Positions 7,111-8,267 of a stretch of 8,267 nucleotides of DNA are shown piece after piece. Below the pieces are notes generated by a model that was given only the letters and a program-made list of their open reading frames with translations, was not told the origin of the DNA and searched no databases. Both the position numbers and the translations under genes were made by a program. Every line of letters starts with the position of its first letter. The stretch's first letter is position 1. Origin of the DNA: Lachnoclostridium sp. UBA739 (lineage in GTDB: Bacteria; Bacillota_A; Clostridia; Lachnospirales; Lachnospiraceae); assembly GCA_002297865.1 (NCBI GenBank), contig DBKX01000291.1:11027-19293 (forward strand), written 5' to 3'.

Positions 7111-8267
7111 ATGACAGCAATCAAAATACAAACAAATTTAATTGGCAGCATGTGCATTCCACCAATTGTTAACTTGAAACAATATGATAAATCAGTTGAC
7201 AGCAATGGAAAAACAATTGAAATCGAACTTCTCAATGGAACGGATACATATTCGATTCCGTCTAGCTCAAATGTAACGATCCGCGCAACAAAACCAGATG
7301 GAACAGGGTATGAATATCCTTGCACATATTCTGGAAATGTAGTTTCTGTTGAAGTAAAAGAACAAATGACTGTGTGCAGTGGTCGATATTTAGCAGAAAT
7401 CCGTATCGTAAAAGGTGATAACGTTCTTGCTACGACAAACTTTTATATGTCTATCGAACCTTCTGCATTGAGAAGCGACACAGTTATTTCTGATACGGAT
7501 CTTCCATTACTTGAAAAAGCATCACAGTCATATGATTTTATTTCAAATGCAGATGATAGAGTCAAGGAAGCAAAGGCTTCTGCGGAAACTGCTATAGAAA
7601 AGGCTGAAGAAGCTAGTAATCATGCAAGCAATGCGAAAAAAAGTGAAATTAATGCATCTAGCAGTGCTAATGAAGCTAAGGAGAGTGCTGCTTCTGTTGC
7701 TGATGTAGTTTCAGACGTTAGTCAACTAAAGGAAGATTTAGCTAACATAAATGAAGTAATTGTATCTGTATCACTACCAGAGCAAATTGTATCTACCTCT
7801 GATTTTTCAGAGAAATCCACAGCAAAAATGGAAGGCAATACTTATACTTCAAACGATATGTTTGGAGGTATTGGTGGATTTAAAAATGGTAAGCATTATA
7901 AAATAATTTTTGTGCCGGCGAGTGATGGCTATTTTACAATAAAGACTATTTTAAATGGAGGTTACCGAGACAATTTTATTACAGGTACTTATATTAAGGC
8001 TAATACAGCATATGTTGTTGATGTGCCGAACACCATTGATTTCTCAAACGTAAACAAATATGTAATTTTTCTGTGTAACAATAGTTACGTTGCAAATGCT
8101 GATGTATATATTTATGATGTAAGTGCAATATCAGAAGAAATTTTAAATAATATTGATTTTACCGTACACGAAAATCCGATTCGTTACAAATCAATCGAAA
8201 TTCCGCAAAAAACGTTCAAAAATGGAATCATTCAAGAAAATATTCTTTATGGCGTGGATGCTTCTTT
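7111..8267 (+). CDS. BppU-like upper baseplate protein with unassigned distal region, 3' truncated
   Basis: The frame is open from ATG 7111 to the window edge: 385 complete codons and two bases, no stop. Residues 1-120 match the BppU N-terminal domain of Firmicutes siphophage baseplates: N-L-K-Q-Y-D-K-S-V-D near the start, an I-E-I-E-L-L-N-G strand (36-43), V-T-I-R-A-T-K-P-D-G-T (55-65), C-T-Y-S-G-N-V-V-S-V (71-80), C-S-G-R-Y-L-A-E-I-R-I (89-99) and T-T-N-F-Y-M-S-I-E-P-S-A (108-119). In phage TP901-1 BppU attaches to the tail-tip core and carries the receptor-binding protein. Residues about 130-215 are Ala/Glu/Lys/Ser-rich and helical, ending in V-S-Q-L-K-E-D-L-A-N-I-N, a probable trimeric coiled coil. 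Residues about 225-340 are beta-rich with many aromatics and look like a small beta-sandwich, possibly carbohydrate-binding. I do not recognise that domain, nor the I-E-I-P-Q-K-T-F-K-N-G-I-I region (362-374) at the edge. The product could end in a binding domain or an enzyme; the window does not show which. Confidence 0.85.
   Translation, partial: MTAIKIQTNLIGSMCIPPIVNLKQYDKSVDSNGKTIEIELLNGTDTYSIPSSSNVTIRATKPDGTGYEYPCTYSGNVVSVEVKEQMTVCSGRYLAEIRIVKGDNVLATTNFYMSIEPSALRSDTVISDTDLPLLEKASQSYDFISNADDRVKEAKASAETAIEKAEEASNHASNAKKSEINASSSANEAKESAASVADVVSDVSQLKEDLANINEVIVSVSLPEQIVSTSDFSEKSTAKMEGNTYTSNDMFGGIGGFKNGKHYKIIFVPASDGYFTIKTILNGGYRDNFITGTYIKANTAYVVDVPNTIDFSNVNKYVIFLCNNSYVANADVYIYDVSAISEEILNNIDFTVHENPIRYKSIEIPQKTFKNGIIQENILYGVDAS

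Noticed and set aside
6897..7325. Antisense open frame of 142 codons spanning the DUF859/BppU gene junction.
   Set aside because: It runs opposite two well-supported genes and across a strong sense ribosome binding site, and its translation resembles nothing recognisable.

Overview
The window is a stretch of the late structural operon of a tailed phage or prophage with a long non-contractile tail (siphovirus type) that infects a low-GC Gram-positive host (Bacillota). Three things support this: AT-rich DNA (GC in the mid-to-high 30s per cent, judged by eye), strong AGGAGG-type ribosome binding sites, and a gene order typical of Firmicutes siphophages (tape measure, Dit, Tal, then host-binding proteins). 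The sequence does not fix the genus. It also does not show whether the element is an integrated prophage or a free phage, because no integrase, att site, lysis gene or host gene is present.

Layout, all on the + strand: (1) 1-2633, C-terminal part of the tape measure protein, whose 5' end lies outside the window; (2) 2624-3385, distal tail protein (Dit), overlapping the tape measure gene by 10 bases; (3) 3393-5306, tail-associated protein (Tal, prophage-endopeptidase-tail family), with a 21-residue-period alanine-rich coiled coil; (4) 5306-7099, a DUF859-like minor structural protein ending in a tail-fibre tip rich in HxH motifs, overlapping Tal by one base (TAATG); (5) 7111-8267, a BppU-like baseplate protein running off the 3' edge. 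The genes overlap or are separated by at most 11 bases, so no promoter or terminator is expected or seen between them. There is no intergenic stretch over 300 bases.

Inferred cooperation, from known siphophage tails: the tape measure sets tail length and sits in the tail lumen. Dit forms the hexameric ring at the tail tip and Tal the trimeric plug or spike below it. The last two proteins are candidate adhesins: one carries a metal-binding-type fibre tip, the other a BppU-type anchor followed by a coiled coil and an unassigned beta-rich distal region.

I found no convincing undescribed system. The window is a coherent tail-tip module. Its more interesting points are the two adhesins with different anchor domains, the modular fibre tip, the in-register repeats in the tape measure and Tal proteins, the lack of a visible tail lysin domain, and the unassigned distal region of the last protein.
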